The notes under the pieces were generated by a model, which saw only the letters and a program-made list of their open reading frames with translations, did not search any database and was not told the DNA's origin. From Epiperipatus broadwayi (lineage: Eukaryota; Onychophora; Udeonychophora; Euonychophora; Peripatidae), in contig JAQFVV010006714.1 in NCBI GenBank assembly GCA_028023455.1, positions 334,875 through 398,874 of the forward strand: a stretch of 64,000 nucleotides of DNA, read 5' to 3'. The position numbers and the translations under genes are program-made. This document shows, one piece after another, positions 40,408-52,150 of the stretch. Position 1 is the stretch's first letter; the number at the start of each line of letters is the position of its first letter.

Positions 40408-42750
40408 ATGGATTACAACGATCCATCAAATACGTTACAAATGGCTGCTTCTAACGGCCAATTTGAAAAATCCAAATCTAATCTTACCTTAAATCATCCT
40501 ACTATTAATCAAACTTCACAATCTTTAGTTCATAGTAACCAAATGTATTCCGTATCAGCTAAATCAATTAATAATCATGATCTCTTTTCCTCAGAAAATT
40601 CGGATGTTAATGTTGACTCTGACGCAGAAATATGAGGGCCTAGAGACAACACGCTAAACATTTCTGCATCAAGCAACACAACTCAAAATTCTATTAATTC
40701 GTCACTATTCATAAACTCCATACAATCAAATGCAAAAATAGGAGGGTTTATGTACAACGAGCATGAATATCCAGAGCTTGCAATAGCGAGTCAAAATCAA
40801 GTTAAAGAAAACAAGGAAAGTAGTCAATCAAAATCAGAGCCTATAACAACAAAACAATTTCAAGTACAAAATAACAATAGAGAAAATAATCACTTTTCAC
40901 GAAACTCAGTATACAGTAGAACACCTAATGAAAATAGTAATACTTAGGCCAGAATTGTTAGGTCCTCCCCTTCATCGCCTATCGCCGATGGTATTACCAC
41001 TTCTGATTCTTTGGCAGAGGTAATGGGCCTTGACGATGAAATGGAAGTATCCTGTTTAGATGACGAATCTACAGAAGAACAGCCTCAAAATATTACTCCT
41101 GAAGTATACGATCAAATTAATACCAAATTTAACGAAACAATACCAGCTAGTCTTCCTAACTCATTCAAAAAATTTGAAAACAATAAAACCGTCATTATGA
41201 CGGTTACTAATTCTAAATGTGACCTTGGTCATTTTCCTTTTAATGAATTCTACCATATGTTAACAGATAAGAATCTGTGGTCATACATATATAAAGTTCT
41301 AACGCATCCGAACAACAGATACCTTTGTTTGGAGTTCCACAATAGGACCCAACAACAAATCTTCCGAAAACATTAAATTTCTGGGGAAAAAAATAATTTG
41401 TTACATTGACACTAGTCGCCCTCTACATTTGTACGGGAAAATTAAAAATTGTCATGTTGATTTTAATGCAGCTGATTTACAGTTGCTAATGAAAGATTAT
41501 GGCAAAGTTATAAATTTCTCATGTCTTAATCACAGAAAAGCAGGTATTCCCCTATTTTCTAATACGGCAATATTTAGTTTAATTATGAGAAAAGATATTA
41601 CTCCATACGATATTCCTATGATGCATGACACTGAGGCATGACCACTGGTAATAACGTTTAGGGGCATTCCACCTCAATGTTTTGAATGCAAACTTAGAAC
41701 GCATTTGGTTAACGACTGTCCTAATAAATATTGTAACAAATGTGGATTCAAAATCACCAAGCTACATGACTGCTCAAATAATGTAAATGCAAAAAACCAA
41801 CTAACCACATACCCACAAAAAATAATGGTAATTGTATTGGATCACAAACAAATCAAATTACCACCCAAGAACGAAATACACATACACACACTCGGCAATA
41901 ATTTCACATACTAATACCGGCTCTCTTACAACATATAACACAGTCATAAAATCCACTCTTGAAACCAGGTCAGAGTCTATACCATCTTTTAACACTGATC
42001 AACAATCAAGTATGGAAAGTAGCGCTTGGTTGCTAACATCATTTAATACTGATCAGCAATCCGTGAGTGAGGCCAGTCCACTAAAATCCACTAACCATTT
42101 AAAATCTTCTGCTGACTCCATGTCAACAATGACTGAAAGTAGTAATTCTTTTCAAAATGGTAAGAAAAACAAGAAAAAAAATAAAAATAATGGAGCAATT
42201 CCAAAGTTCGATCCCAGTGAAAATTCAAACCGTGACAAGGGTCAGGCTAACCAAGCCCCTAAAATAAGAACCAAAGTGTAGTTTCTGCACCAGTCAAGAA
42301 AAAAATGAAGGCAACTAACACATCCCCAGTTAACAATGACAACACTGAAAACCCTTATTGTACTAGACAATCAATGCAGGAATCTTCTGATGAAGTTAGT
42401 CAACTTGATGTCTACAAGGAAGGCATGGACATACATAGGAGAGCTTCCAGGGGTTCAAAGGGTGACTCATCAGTGGCCACCCAGATAACCTAGCAATGCT
42501 AAACATTATCATCATTAGGGATTCAGTTATTCTGGTAATAATCTGTTATTGGCTTGCCGATTTGATTTATTTGGACTCCTTCCTTTGCCTTGTTATGGAG
42601 CATAACCGGTCCATAGTTGGTAATCAGGTCCTTAAAACCCTCAAAAACACTCTATTGATGGGTATAACACATGAAATAAGTAGCAACTTAGAAGAAATAT
42701 ACCAATTGGCATTTGCTGATGGCCCTTATTGTACCATTCCTCTAACTTTC
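40408..42750 (+). pseudogene. Element E ORF1 with two zinc knuckles, broken
   Basis: The start MDYNDPSNTL is at 40,408. One frame continues to 41,376 with stops at 40,633 (TGA) and 40,945 (TAG). It includes an acidic stretch (DDEMEVSCLDDESTEE) and the family block FNETIPASLPNSFKKF, which corresponds to FNETIPKKLFMSFKRF of element A. After a frameshift the second domain (41,429-41,641) leads to two knuckles, CFECKLRTHLVNDC and CNKCGFKITKLHDC, near 41,680-41,790. A Ser/Thr/Asn-rich linker with lysine-rich patches follows. The last block at about 42,496-42,750 (hydrophobic, helical) probably belongs to the ORF1 C-terminus through another frameshift. Confidence 0.7.
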
Positions 42751-42761
42751 TAATCAACTAA

Positions 42762-45700
42762 CATGCTTTTTCTCTAGTAGCTGTTAATGTCAGAGGGTTA
42801 AACTCTCTCCAAAGAATCTATGCAATATCCAATTGGATTGAAATATACAAATCGCATTTCTTTCTATGCACTGAAACCAAATTTTCGGTAAACTTAATAA
42901 TCAAGCCAGACCAATACTTTCAGAGGTTTGGATTTAATAGATTTTCCAACTCTAACACCTCATCTGCAGGAGTTGGAATTATTAATCACCATGCTTCTTC
43001 TCCTTTTCAATCAATAAACATACTATACTTGGACTCACATATGTGCATAACAACTTTATATAATCAAGCTTACACAATTAACATTATCCTTGTATACTTA
43101 TACAATCAACCGAGTCTCATTTATCAGCTAATCACTAATATAAATGCAATACTAGCTACCAATCCCTTTCCCACAGTCATGATTGGGGATTTTAATATGC
43201 CATACTCTAAATTCACCTTCAAATACCTTCACCTCCTAAATAAAAAACTTATGAGTGGTGAAGGATTCTTCTCATCAAACTCTATCTCATATTACACTAG
43301 GAAAAATTCCTCATTAATAGACCTCGTATTCTACTCCCCAGAATTACATTTTCTAATAAAGCTATCTCTAATATCAATTGTTTTCTCTGACCATTTGGCA
43401 CTTACAGTCACTATTAAAATAAATATCCTTGTATTTGAAGCTCCATTACTAACTAATACCACTTGACTGCTTCTCAAATCCAGTGCTCCTGAAGCCATCC
43501 TCTGTGAGATTTACATTTATTTTAATAAAATTCATATACTTACTCTTCCACCAGAAGAAGCATGGTTCAGCTTCATAAACATCATTACATCCACGATTAA
43601 ACATTACACATGCAGAAATCCTACACCTACACATATGATGAAGAAACTGGAGTTGCTACACCAAAAAATTAGAAGCACACCAGCCAATACCTGCTCTATA
43701 CCTTCAATTCTACTTCTCAAGCAAGAATACAAGCAAACGCAATTAGTTTTGGCTGATTACTTAGCTACCAAAAAAGCAAAAATTTTGAAAAAATATGCAT
43801 AACTGGTCTAGAGACTACATATGCTGGGCGCTAGGATATACTAGTAAAAAACACACCCACATCAATTCTGCACAACTCAAAAATAATAACTGGGGAAGGA
43901 ATGATTGCACCTTTGCTTGACTATTTTAAAAATAAGCTCCAGTTATGCCCCCGTCCTAGCATGACAAATCTCAAGCACAACAACTTTAAGGACAATCACA
44001 ATATTACTAATGAAGAAATAATGAATAAAATTAAAAAGTACCCTAATAGTGCACATCCTGGAATACACGCAATTCCAAAATTTATATTAGAACGCCTTAA
44101 CTACTTCACTGTACCAATAATTCAAAAGATGCTCAGCCATCTTTCGAACCAAATACATATTATTCCACAATTATACCCTATCTCCCTTGTTCCCTTTCTC
44201 AAAAAACCCATTCATCCTACACCATTAAGCAAAATCAGGCCAATTTCCATGTCTCCACTGGTTATTAAAGTAGCTGAAGCATTAGTTAAAGACAAAATTC
44301 AACCACTCATCCTGCAAAAAATCTCGAAGTATCAATTCGCAAAGAAGGGAAGCTCCATCCCTGAAGCACTCTTCCTTTTCAGAGTCATGATTGATCAAAT
44401 CAGAGTTAATAAAAAGGCAGCATCAATAGTGGTCCAGCTGGATATTGAGGCATCTTTTGACTCCATTCCAATTGATAAGCTTTTGGGGGCTCTTGAACAA
44501 TACAACATCCCTTTATCACTTAGATGCATTCTGGCAAATCTATTGTACAATAGGTCCATTCATATTACATTAAATGGAAAATTATCTTTCAGTTTTGTTC
44601 CACACAGCTCCACTCCACAAGGCTCACCACTTAGTGCCTTCTTATTTATTTCCTATATTAACCCTTTGTTGATTGAAATGGAAAAAAAATTACCACCTGT
44701 GGTTCTATCTCAAACTAATATCCCTATAAACCACATATCCTTTATGGATGATATAGTAGTCTTCCTACCTTCCAAGAAATATATACCCATGTTAATAGAC
44801 ATTCTAAATAAACATACACATGACTACTTACTCAAGTTCAACACTGGCAAAATGGCAACTTGGAATATTCTTACAGGCAAACCTAATGATTCTCTAACTA
44901 AATCTCCTCCACATTCCTCTTTGGGAATCCCTTTCCACCTGTCAGTGGGTGCCAGAAGGACAGCCATTCAAAATCAGCTAATGGCATCAATTACTAAAAT
45001 TATGAACTCTCTTACTAGGGCCTACCTTTCAATACACAGTAAGACCACACTCATTAACATGTTGATACTACCCAAAATTAACTATTATATGCCAGTTGTT
45101 AGTTTTACCAAGTCTTTTATTCGAAAAATAAACTCATTATGTTGCAAATTGATCTGGAATAAGAAAGCCGTCTCAATAAGCATCAAGAACCTGCAGAAGC
45201 ATACAAAGTTTAATGGATTATCATTGCACTCAATAAACACCTTCTATTACCAAAGAATACATAATACTCTAGTTAATATTGCCACCAATTTCCATATTTT
45301 TTCAACCATACTTAGAAATAGAACCAACTGATACACCCCCACCTAGCAAGAACAAGTTTTTAAATAAACTATTATAACATATTAACAGGAATCCAACAAA
45401 CAATGAGTTCAGCACAAAGATTGATTATTGGACTGCACATCAAATCCTGAACAAGATGGACACTCAATTATCTCTTAACAGTTTTTTCAACATAAACAAT
45501 AAAGCAATTATTACTAAATATAAGTACTGGAATCTCGAACCGAAATACCTAGATTTCATGATTAAGATCAATTTAGAGGCCTTGCCCACAAATGAATTTC
45601 TCTCAAGGAAAATGCGATATGCAAAAATAGATCCTGTGTGCTCCATCTGCAATAGAGAGGAAGAAACAATGAATCATTTTTTGCTGAACTGCTCATCACT

Positions 45701-45980
45701 GACAAAATATAGGCAACTGATCACCACAATCTCACACAACAATAGAATTACCATCAATACCTTAATTGACAGTTTTTCAAAAAGCTTTTTCCCAACAATC
45801 AGGATTTCTATTTATCTGCTATTTACATTATGGTTCATTAGATGCCACTTTGTATTTAACCCTACTTCCCACAAATTGGAGTCACTGTTTCTAAATAAAT
45901 TGGAAAAAATTAAAACTAGGGACCGGATAATTGCCCCAGTTGACATAGTGGCAGCAACCTGGAGTCTAATAAAACTTTAG
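42762..45980 (+). pseudogene. Element E ORF2 (endonuclease-RT), broken
   Basis: The endonuclease is open from 42,762 to 43,466: VAVNVRGLNSL near 42,780, CTETK near 42,865, IGDFN near 43,185, SLIDLVFYSPELHF near 43,312 and SDH near 43,390. The first ATG equivalent is lost. A TGA at 43,464 and a frameshift near 43,800 precede the RT frame 43,901-45,331. That frame has GIHAIPKFILE, IRPISMSPL near 44,235, QLDIEASFDSI near 44,440, TPQGSPLSAFLF near 44,615 and FMDD near 44,742. The last frame 45,456-45,980 has the zinc motif C-X2-C...H-X4-C (CSICNREEETMNHFLLNC) near 45,640. It ends TWSLIKL, like the TWSLL ends of A and C. Confidence 0.83.
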
Positions 45981-46260
45981 TTCTAGTCAAAAATAAATAG
46001 ATGTAGTAATCAAAAAAGAAGAGTCAAAAATTGCTTCTACTAACTCAAGCAAGAAAACACCAAACTACCACAAAATTAGGAACGACTAGTTGCAAGTCAT
46101 TAACTGGATAATAAAAACATAATTGCAAAAAATTGTAATACTTCAAATAACAGTGACTACCAAACATATATTAAACTTAATAATCACACAAAACTTTTAT
46201 TTAAGATGAATAAAGGAAAAAATGTGAAACCAGATTGTAAAATAAAATTATGTACACTTT

Positions 46261-46437
46261 TCATTGTAAAATCATATCATGTATATCTTTCATTGTAGAA
46301 TCAAATCATGTATATTTTTCATTGTAGAATTAAATCAGGTATATCCTTCATTGTAGAATCAAATCGTATATCCTTCATTGTAGAATCAAATCACGTATAT
46401 CCTTCATTGTAGAATCAAATCATGTATATTTTTATGT
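46261..46437 (+). repeat. Minisatellite, 29-bp unit, in the 3' UTR of element E
   Basis: Six head-to-tail copies of a 27-29-bp unit beginning ATTGTAGAATCAAATCATG and ending ATATCCTTC-like, with scattered substitutions and one 2-bp deletion. They lie between the ORF2 stop and the AGT/AGC array. Confidence 0.9.
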
Positions 46438-46457
46438 AATAAATTAATTTTAAAACT

Positions 46458-46526
46458 AGTAGTAGTAGTAGTAGCAGTAGCAGTAGCAGTAGAAGCAGCA
46501 GCAGCAGGAGCAGGAGCAGTAGCAGT
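46458..46526. repeat. (AGT)n/(AGC)n/(AGG)n microsatellite after element E
   Basis: Trinucleotide run at the 3' end of element E. It begins with AGT units and grades into AGC and AGG variants. Its counterpart precedes the 5' end of E at 40,100-40,166. Confidence 0.9.
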
Positions 46527-47599
46527 GACTAGATTATTAAGTAATAAATATTGTACCAAATGTTATTTAGATTAAATATAGGAGTATTATTTATTCTTAT
46601 TATTATTGTTTAGGTGTAGTTAGGAATGATACAAACTCCCATTATCATATTTGGCTACAGAAGATTGTAAATTAGCGATTTTATTTAAAGAACCTGAGAT
46701 AATTATATTTTAATGACAGAATTATTATTTATCTATTAATATTAAATTTGATTATTTGTAATATTTTAGAAGTCTTAAGAATGCTATAGTTTTGTATTAT
46801 TACTTGAAATAAAGAGGGGATAGTTTTCTTATGCCATTGAGATTGCATCTTTTGGGATATATGAACAATGTAGCCCTATTGTCTCATGATTATTATTATA
46901 TTATTTTATTATTTATTTATTTTAAAACGAATGATATATTCATTATTATCAATTTGAGCTAGTAATGGTATAAATTATCATAAGATATTCGTAAGATATT
47001 CATAATATTTGTTTTACTATTGTGAGAATGAAAGTTTTAGCTGGTGTATTTATTTTATTTACATTTATTTTTACTTCATGGTGAGAGAACGCTTTGAGGA
47101 AGGTACTTGTTATTGTACTGAAACGTCAGCTATTTAGCTATTTTACTACACGGAATATCCCGAAAATAATAATATGAAATCATTTATCCATGAAAATATT
47201 AGAATTAATATATATATATGAATAAATAGATGTGGATGAATGTGGATGGAAAAATTAAATAGCCACAGTCAAAAACTTGTAAAAACACAATTTTTTATCA
47301 TAGTTAATTATGGAATAAATTTCACATTTAGTTTAACGTTTAACAAAATTATTTATGCTATTTTTATATATATTTAGATTTAAAAATCTGATAATATATA
47401 TACGAAAATATTCTATTGCATAATCCTAACTTAAAATTAAATAAAAAATCACCCAAACATTAAGATATTTTAGCAACATTCTCTGTGAATAAATATAAAG
47501 ACAAAACTTCAAACAGCTGACTCAAAAGAATTTATTAACAGAGGGCATTGCTGAAATATCTTAATGTTTAGAAGAGATGATTTGAATATTATATATATA
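46527..47599. other. AT-rich stretch with a weak retroelement-type motif
   Basis: No coding region. A segment at 47,091-47,130 (GAGGAAGGTAC, an AT-rich loop, GTACTGAAACGTC) resembles a decayed hammerhead stem II plus GAAAC-GUC block. The rest is unassigned. Confidence 0.45.
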
Positions 47600-47765
47600 A
47601 TTAGAAGGGACTTGAATTCCGATTTTAAGCCCTCTACAGCTATCCGTTCCATCTTATCCAACTGAATCACATGACCACATACACGTAAAAAAGATATGAT
47701 CTCCAACATACATATTTTGTGCTGAACCAGCACTCATTAGATGTTTCATATCATCATCTCTCACT
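47600..47765 (-). repeat. Hammerhead-bearing tRNA-like SINE, copy 2
   Basis: On the minus strand: a decayed core CTAATGA (47,740-47,734; normally CTGATGA), a perfect stem II GTGCTG/CAGCAC with a GTT loop, AAAA in place of GAAA, then a linker. The tRNA-like head follows with an A-box-like TGATTCAGTTGG and, 36 nt later, a B-box-like AATTCAAGTCC at about 47,619-47,608. It ends in TTCTAATTATATA. A 74-codon frame over it is incidental. Confidence 0.75.
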
Positions 47766-48064
47766 CATATATACGATCAGTGCTCAGTTTATATTAAGAT
47801 AGCAAATCTTCAAAGTTTAATGGACAGGCTTCAATCTTTTCCACTCTCCAATTCTCCAGCCATCCATATCATTAAAAATCCAGGGATGGAATGCTCAAAT
47901 TCCTTGTTGATACCAATATTATTGTCATAATTATGTTTACTTTAAGTCACTCTGACCCCTCACATATGTCCTAATATGCCTATTTAAATAGAGGTATGGC
48001 CAGAATATAGGCTAAATATGTAATATTTAAATACATGTATATTGTCTATACTAAACTTGATGTA

Positions 48065-48235
48065 ATTGGAAGGGACTTGATTCAGACTTTCAACTTCTCT
48101 ACAGTATCCACTCCATCTTATATAACTGATACACATGACCACATACATGTGAAAAAGATAAACGATCTCCAATATATGTATTTTGTGCAGAACCAGCATT
48201 CATCAGTTGATCCAAATCACCATTTCTCACACATA
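48065..48235 (-). repeat. Hammerhead-bearing tRNA-like SINE, copy 3
   Basis: On the minus strand: CTGATGA at 48,206-48,200, stem II ATGCTGG/TCTGCAC with a weakened base, AAAA in place of GAAA, TACATATATTGG (stem III and start of stem I), and the tRNA-like part ending near 48,068 with a decayed B box. It has the same orientation as copy 2, about 460 bp away. Confidence 0.72.
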
Positions 48236-48821
48236 TGCTTTTAAATTAGACTGTATTTATAATATTAGTAATAGGGTATTTCTGTAAGTATCATGTGTTT
48301 GTCTTCCTGGACCAACTGATAAAGTGGTTTCTTCAATCTAAAAAAACATAATTAATAAGAAATATTTTATTATTATGTATATTTATTTTTATGACAAAAA
48401 TTGCAGATTAGTTTCTCTATGTACCCCCTAATTTTTTTCACAAAAACCACTTTTTAAAATCGTTTTAAAATTTCCCTTTTAAATTATATTTAAATACTCC
48501 CCAACTCTCTCTTTGAGACCCAAAACTATTTTTTTTTCTAGCAAAAAAAAATAAATAAAAATCTTGAGCTCATATTTCTTTAATTTTATGAATTTACAGA
48601 TAGTAATTTAAATGTATTTATTATTAAATTTTATTTTAGAATGTATACATTTATTGAATTAGATAACATTTGCTATATATTTTTTTCAAGATTCCTTAAT
48701 GGATATTATATATAGTGGATAATGACTCACACTTTGTTTATAATTTTTGATTATAATACAATATGGAAAGTTTACTATTCTGTACTTTAGGTATATAGTA
48801 TTTTTTAATGCATACACATGT

Positions 48822-48855
<34 letters not shown>

Positions 48856-50624
48856 GTAATTGACATTTTTATATACATACTGTATGCAAACAAAAATTAA
48901 GATTATTGCATATATTTGCTTTAAAAAATAAAAATGTTATTAATAATAAATTGAAAAATCATATTTATATGTACATTTAATGTCTGTGTTCAATCATTCA
49001 CATTGACTCAAAAAATAAAACAAAAAACTGACTTACTATAATTGAAATATATATAAAAATAAATACACTATTTTATTTTTAAATCTGCGAATTATATATT
49101 AGAAATTTAATTAAAAAATTTTAAATTAAGTCAATATATAGTGTAGCAATAAGAAATCTAATGTATTCAGTTTGATTCTACTGCAACATGCAGAGAGAGA
49201 AAAAAATTTGTTTAATAAAAGCTCATGTGTAGTAATTAAAAGATATACAAAACTACCATTTACATATGTATCACTTAAGAAATAAAAGTGTAAACTACCT
49301 AAAGGGTAAAAGAAAAATTAATTCATGTACATTATTAAAGATTATTAAGTATTATTTTGTTATATAAGAGAAACAAAAGATTGATAATAATTCTATAATG
49401 GAGAGAGAAAAATTTTCCAGGTTTTTTAAAAAAAATCTAAATTCAAGCCTTACTTAATCTGCGTTTAAAATGGAAATTGCTATTAACTTATTCATTTCTA
49501 TAGAAAATCGGATGATGAATTAGAATTTAATATTTAAATTTTAGAATTCATAATATTTTAGAAGTTATAATTAAAAATATAAAAGGTGGCAGTGATTTTA
49601 TCTTCTTCCTATGTTATGAAATGCAAAATAAAGAAAAAAAGAGACAAGCTATTTTGTTCTCTTCTTCTTTTATTTATGAAAAAAACCTTATATAGTGTAC
49701 TAAAATTTGTACCTATAACATGTTTTGGATAGAGTAAAGAGAGTGACTTCTTTAAAAAATACGTTTTTGTAATGATGCAAATGTCATATCTATCCTAGTT
49801 AATGACATTATATATTATATGAAAACACGTTGTTTAAACAACATCAAAGAGGTATAAATAGATCTGAAACAAGAAATTAGAGATTTTTATTATTAACATT
49901 CTAATTCCAGAAGTGTAGTAGTCTGATTCCATATTGTTTTGCATGCCAGCACAATCTACTTTTGAAGTCATGTTCCAGTGATCCATACCAAAGAAGCAAA
50001 CAACTCCTGGTTAAAAGTATTTTCAAATGTTATTTGGATAGCCATGTTTTAAAAGTATTTTTAAATATTCCAGTTATAATAATCAGAACAATGATTTTAT
50101 TTAGAGAAAATTCATCTATCATGTCTGACTAAATAGCCAAAATCTACACCAGTCAAAACAACTTAGAAAATGCGGTCAGTAAGATTTGAAAAACCAGCTC
50201 ATGCAACTCCTCTACATTGCCACAAAAGAAGAAATAAATAAATGAATAGTTCCATATAAATGACTCAGGACCTATAGATATACCCCATAGAATGTCATCA
50301 GTGCTTCTGTATTTATTCTAACATCATCAGTGTTCAAGAGAATATCATCATTGGAAAATTTAAGAAAGACAACAGCAAAATATTAAAAGAATTGTACCTG
50401 AAAAAACCATTGTTAATGTCTGATTCAATACATTTAACATGATAGGATCTTATTATAAGACCTTAGACTTGAACTATAGCTTAAACTTAAAATATCTTTT
50501 GTTACTATAATATTCTGCCCAATGTATTGATAGTTTCAATATACACAGTTTTATTTTATTCAACATATTCAGATGAGACATTTGAAAAACTTACGTTTAC
50601 ATTTGAAATTGCATTATTGTATAT
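48236..50624. other. AT-rich stretch; one open, less AT-rich patch
   Basis: Mostly unassigned. A (CA)n-(TA)n dinucleotide run lies at about 48,822-48,855. The block 49,909-50,130 is less AT-rich and is open for about 73 codons after a CTAATTCCAG acceptor-like site. It is also partly open on the minus strand, and I cannot assign it to a gene or repeat. Confidence 0.4.
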
Positions 50625-50790
50625 ATATGTGTAGAGATGATAATCTGGACCAACTGATGAGTGCTGGTTTAGCACAAAATACATATATTGGTGATTATTT
50701 ATCTTTTAGACATATCTGTGGACAAGTGTATCAGTGGTATGAGATAGTGTGGAGAGTTAAGGGTCGTGTGAAAGTCTGAGCTCAAAATAC
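50625..50790 (+). repeat. Hammerhead-bearing tRNA-like SINE, copy 4
   Basis: In the plus orientation: stem I 5' ACCAA, CTGATGA at 50,654-50,660, stem II GTGCT/AGCAC with a GGTTT loop, AAAA in place of GAAA, a short ATA/TAT stem III with an ATA triplet, then TTGGT, which pairs with the upstream ACCAA. A-box-like GTATCAGTGGTATGAG follows near 50,728 and a decayed B box (GAGCTCAAAATAC) near 50,778. It ends about 60 bp before the host-exon candidate. Confidence 0.75.
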
Positions 50791-50847
50791 TTTATATATT
50801 ACATTAGCCTGTATGTTAGATATTAATTTATTTTATTAATATTTTAG

Positions 50848-50996
50848 TCAAGTGAATGATGTAATCAACTGCTTTGGAGATTATATCCAAGACTGTATTA
50901 CCGCGAAACAAAGAGACTCATATGATGTGGACAACATTTTGGAAAGGTTAAATATAACTTTTCATTACTTTTGCTACAATAATACTTATTTAAATG
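50848..50996 (+). CDS. Candidate internal exon of a host gene
   Basis: A 149-nt block is bounded by an acceptor (ATTAATATTTTAG) and a donor (G|GTAAGT). It is fully open in one frame, phase 1 at both ends, encoding 49 complete codons. The peptide reads QVNDVINCFGDYIQDCITAK at its start and later YFCYNN. It has three cysteines and two N-x-T/S sites (NIT, NNT), which suggest a secreted or extracellular protein. GC content is clearly higher than in the flanks. The other two frames have early stops. I do not recognise the family and no neighbouring exon is secure, so the gene structure is unknown. It could also be a relic exon. Confidence 0.5.
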
Positions 50997-52089
50997 GTAA
51001 GTTGTTAACTTCTATTCATAATTATACTTAATATCAAAGTTTATTTTATTTTCATTTTTAAATATAATTTTTATAATTTAAAATATTTTTAGAAACGCCT
51101 TGTCATTATTAAACTATTTCTCTCTATGCATATTTCACAAATTAAAAGATGTATTTTATAACAGGCATCTATTTATAACTATTGTCTTTCAATTAATTTT
51201 ATTGGATAAGAAATTATGTTTTACTTAAAACTACTTCAGCTTCAAGCGCCATATTGAATTTTTTAAAATACTGGCATGAGGCACAATTTTCACAATAACT
51301 TCAGTTTTAATTATGTTAGAGCAAAAACAATTACATTGCTAGAAACTAGAAAAATTAAGGAAAACAATAAGCATAAAATAAATAGTGATAACTATATAAC
51401 AAATAAGGAAAAAAAATTTTCACAGTTGAAATAATTATTATTTTATTGTTTGTTCATAATTTGGAAATTAACATTAACTAAAATTCAAAATACATCTTCA
51501 GTGATAATTTTTTTCTATTCCTCATAAAATTATCTTTCTAAACATATATAACATGTCTTACCTGAGATAATCCACTGCTTCACAATCTCCAAAAGAAGTT
51601 GGAGATGACTTTTTCATTTTTATCTTGTACTCCAAATGTTCTAAATGTCAAAAGCATCTATAAAGAAAAAGATTCATCCTAATAAAAGATACAAAAGAAA
51701 TCATCATAGCAATTGGCTTCTTGTCTATCTAAAACCAGAAATTGTAGGCAACTGTCTATATCACTGATAAAATGAGTTTCATCTCTTCATTTTATATTTT
51801 TTTGTGTACAACAGTGATGTTTATATTCTTTATGCACAGAAGTGATGCTATCTTGTTATATTTATTGTACCACATAGATATAATTTATTTGCATATAGTC
51901 CCATTTGTTAGCTATAGACTTGAAAATAATGTTATGAAACATATAGCAAAAACAAAGCATGAACAAGAATAAACAAAAAGATAAACAAGAATCAGAATTT
52001 TATTATATGTTTGTGTATGCAATGTTTGTATATATTTAATTATTATTTTTATAATCATTGCTTGTAAACCATATTATATAAACATAATT
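50997..52089. other. Mostly unassigned AT-rich sequence
   Basis: Apart from the minus-strand exon-like block at 51,544-51,640, nothing is recognised. It would be intronic if the exon candidate at 50,848 is real. Confidence 0.45.
51544..51640 (-). other. Exon-like block, possibly decayed
   Basis: On the minus strand a pyrimidine-rich TTTTTCTTTATAG precedes a ~96-nt block that ends CTCAG|GTAAGA. Splice signals look good, but every frame has at least one stop. The least broken frame has one early TGA and then stays open through MKKSSPTSFGDCEAVDYLR. It may be a pseudo-exon or chance. Confidence 0.25.
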
Positions 52090-52138
52090 AATGATTTTCA
52101 AAAAGTATAATAATTTATTATACTTTTTGAAAATCATT
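52090..52138. repeat. Perfect palindrome, 24-bp arms
   Basis: The arms 52,090-52,113 and 52,115-52,138 are exact reverse complements around a single central base, with an AATGATTTTCAAAAAG outer sequence. It lies directly before a tandem-repeat array. Confidence 0.85.
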
Positions 52139-52150
52139 ATTTTTATAAAC

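Larger units (their letters stand above)
40167..46526 (+). mobile_element. Element E: diverged L1/Tx1-like LINE
   Basis: A full-length but decayed element: a 5' UTR with a 46-bp tandem duplication, ORF1 (40,408 to about 42,750), ORF2 (42,762-45,980), a 3' UTR with a 29-bp minisatellite, then an AGT/AGC array. Proteins align along their length with elements A-C but differ at most positions: FMDD instead of YMDD, and two zinc knuckles instead of one. AGT/AGC repeats touch both ends. Codon use and base composition are less AT-rich than the flanks. Confidence 0.82.
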
